From the NCBI GenBank assembly GCA_964648335.1, contig CAZYLZ010000033.1, positions 1 through 6,803 on the forward strand: a stretch of DNA of 6,803 nt, read 5' to 3'. The position numbers and the translations under genes were made by a program. Numbering within the stretch: the stretch's first letter is position 1; each line of letters begins with the position of its first letter. Origin of the DNA: CAZYLZ01 sp964648335. Its GTDB lineage: Bacteria > Patescibacteriota > Minisyncoccia > Phycocordibacterales > UBA2100. Positions 5,898 to 6,803 of the stretch are shown here, one piece after another. The notes under the pieces were generated by a model. The model did no database searches. It saw only the letters and a program-made list of their open reading frames with translations, and had not been told where the DNA came from.

Positions 5898-6324
5898 AGA
5901 ACTCGAACCTGCACGGCATTTTTTGTTGCGTCTCACAAAGGACGAAAACGTCATCGAGACGATAACCGCCTTCTGTTCAGAGCAGCACATACATGCGGCG
6001 ACGTTTTCGGCGATCGGTGCGGTAAAAGACGCGACCGTCGGCTTTTACGACCTCGGTATCAAGAGTTACGGCAAGACGGAGTATTCCGACGCGATGGAGG
6101 TCGCCTCTATGACGGGTAATGTGGCGCTCGTTGACGGAGCACCATTTGTGCACTGCCACTGCGTATTGTCGGGAATCGAGGAGGGGAGCCAGAACATTCC
6201 CATCGGGGGTCATGTCTTTACGGCAACCGTCGCCGTGACACTCGAGGTGGTGCTCGTGGCGTATGAAGGAGATATCTCGAGAACACTGGATAACGAGATC
6301 GGACTCAAGCTGTTGGATCTATAA
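5887..6324 (+). CDS. Stand-alone PPC/DUF296 domain protein
   Basis: 145 residues, essentially a single PPC (plants and prokaryotes conserved, DUF296) domain. Visible signatures are an N-terminal strand HFLLRLTKDENV (11-22), the AATFSAIGAVKDATVGFYD core (37-55), EVASMTGNVAL (71-81), PFVHCHCVLSG (86-96), and GGHVFTATVAVTLEVVL (107-123). Three His of the family, here His89, His91 and His109, are proposed to form a metal site in bacterial and archaeal members, which are trimers. In plants the domain is fused to AT-hooks and acts in DNA-binding proteins; no AT-hook or other DNA-binding segment is present here, so a DNA-binding role should not be assumed. It is the last gene of the gap-rpiB-rpe run and overlaps rpe by 11 bp, suggesting a link to sugar-phosphate metabolism or its sensing. 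A weak GAAGAA lies upstream of the start; no strong ribosome binding site is seen. Confidence 0.88.
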   Translation: MQYKELEPARHFLLRLTKDENVIETITAFCSEQHIHAATFSAIGAVKDATVGFYDLGIKSYGKTEYSDAMEVASMTGNVALVDGAPFVHCHCVLSGIEEGSQNIPIGGHVFTATVAVTLEVVLVAYEGDISRTLDNEIGLKLLDL

Positions 6325-6325
6325 T
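6320..6325 (+). promoter_or_regulatory. TATAAT -10 box placed for a leaderless transcript
   Basis: A perfect TATAAT overlaps the stop codon of the PPC gene and ends 6 bases before the ATG at 6332. Bacterial transcription usually starts about 7 bases after the -10 box, which would put the first RNA base at or next to the A of ATG. No -35 match is seen at 16-18 bp spacing, and no Shine-Dalgarno sequence is present. The precise spacing supports a leaderless mRNA, but the hexamer could be coincidental. Confidence 0.5.
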
Positions 6326-6331
6326 ACCTGC

Positions 6332-6803
6332 ATGATTCGCTCAGCTGCACTTGCTTCGTTCGTCATCTGTCTCGTTTCGACGGCGATGCCTGCGACGGTA
6401 TTTGCCCTGACATCGGCCGAGCAGGAACAGCTACAATCTCTTTTGTATAAGGTGTCACCCTCGGCATCGTACATCCCGCTCACTGCATCATCTTCGGTGA
6501 GCGCGCAGATTCTCGATGTAGTTAATTCTACGACCATCGTGCCCGACAGCATCACCTACTATCCCGTCGGCTCTCTCGGTGGTGCTACGAGCTCGGCAAG
6601 TTCAACTCCCGGCACGACAACCCTCTCACTCGTTTCTCAAGAGGCGGCAATCGAGGCACTTCAGGCAAAGATAATCCTCCTCAAGCAGATCCTCGCGAAC
6701 CTCATTCAGACCGCTGCGTACAAGCGCACCGACATAGCGACTCAGGCGCCTAAAGTAGAAGCAGCACCGACCGGTCCCGACTATTCGGCTTGCCCGAAGA
6801 TAT
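6332..6803 (+). CDS. Secreted protein with signal peptide and coiled coil (3' partial)
   Basis: An open frame runs from ATG 6332 to the right edge: 157 codons plus one base with no stop. Residues 1-25 form a clear signal peptide (MIRSAALASFVICLVSTA, then MPATVFA, cleavage predicted before Leu26). Residues 30-38 (EQEQLQSLL) form a short helix. Residues 42-100 are Ser/Thr/Pro-rich and probably disordered. Residues 103-129 (QEAAIEALQAKIILLKQI onward) form an amphipathic, leucine-spaced helix likely to make a coiled coil. A Pro/Ala-rich linker then leads to YSACPKI at the edge. In Parcubacteria secreted proteins I have seen the same order (signal peptide, coiled coil, then C-P-x-I/L and a peptidoglycan-binding-like LQ-rich repeat). 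The downstream domain is therefore predicted, not seen. The gene starts 7 bp after the PPC gene but may have its own promoter at 6320. Confidence 0.8.
   Translation, partial: MIRSAALASFVICLVSTAMPATVFALTSAEQEQLQSLLYKVSPSASYIPLTASSSVSAQILDVVNSTTIVPDSITYYPVGSLGGATSSASSTPGTTTLSLVSQEAAIEALQAKIILLKQILANLIQTAAYKRTDIATQAPKVEAAPTGPDYSACPKI

Overview
The window looks like chromosomal DNA of a Candidate Phyla Radiation bacterium (Patescibacteria, most likely the Parcubacteria group). The main reason is the first gene. It is a very long, Thr/Ser/Gly/Ala-rich secreted repeat protein with VGIGTTSP-type repeats, a phage-like S74 chaperone domain and a C-terminal Ig-like domain, a combination I associate with these genomes. 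Other signs agree: all genes lie on the + strand, genes are packed with overlaps or very short gaps, none has a convincing Shine-Dalgarno sequence, and the enzymes are family members with shifted active-site residues. TGA ends several genes exactly where the protein families end, so this is not the TGA=Gly code of Gracilibacteria/Absconditabacteria. A finer taxonomic placement is not supported.

Layout. (1) Bases 1-3104 hold the 3' part of the surface fibre-like gene. It is cut at the left edge, because the frame is open back to the first base. (2) Bases 3117-3680 encode a small exported protein with a signal peptide and one C-terminal membrane anchor, 12 bp after the fibre gene. (3) A 48-bp gap (3681-3728), the largest non-coding stretch here, carries a probable extended -10 promoter and a 10-bp palindrome just upstream of it. 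(4) Bases 3729-6324 are a compact four-gene run: glyceraldehyde-3-phosphate dehydrogenase, ribose-5-phosphate isomerase B, a divergent ribulose-phosphate 3-epimerase, and a stand-alone PPC/DUF296-domain protein. Successive genes overlap by 4, 20 and 11 bp. (5) Bases 6332-6803 are the start of another secreted protein, cut by the right edge. A perfect TATAAT six bases before its ATG suggests a leaderless transcript.

How they fit together. The central operon joins lower glycolysis (GAPDH) to the non-oxidative pentose phosphate branch (RpiB and Rpe interconvert Ru5P, R5P and Xu5P), with a PPC protein of unknown role attached. The flanking genes make exported or cell-surface proteins. The fibre and its membrane-anchored neighbour could act together at the cell surface, for example in contact with a host cell, but that is inference. 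No RNA gene, insertion sequence, CRISPR array, origin or convincing intrinsic terminator was seen.
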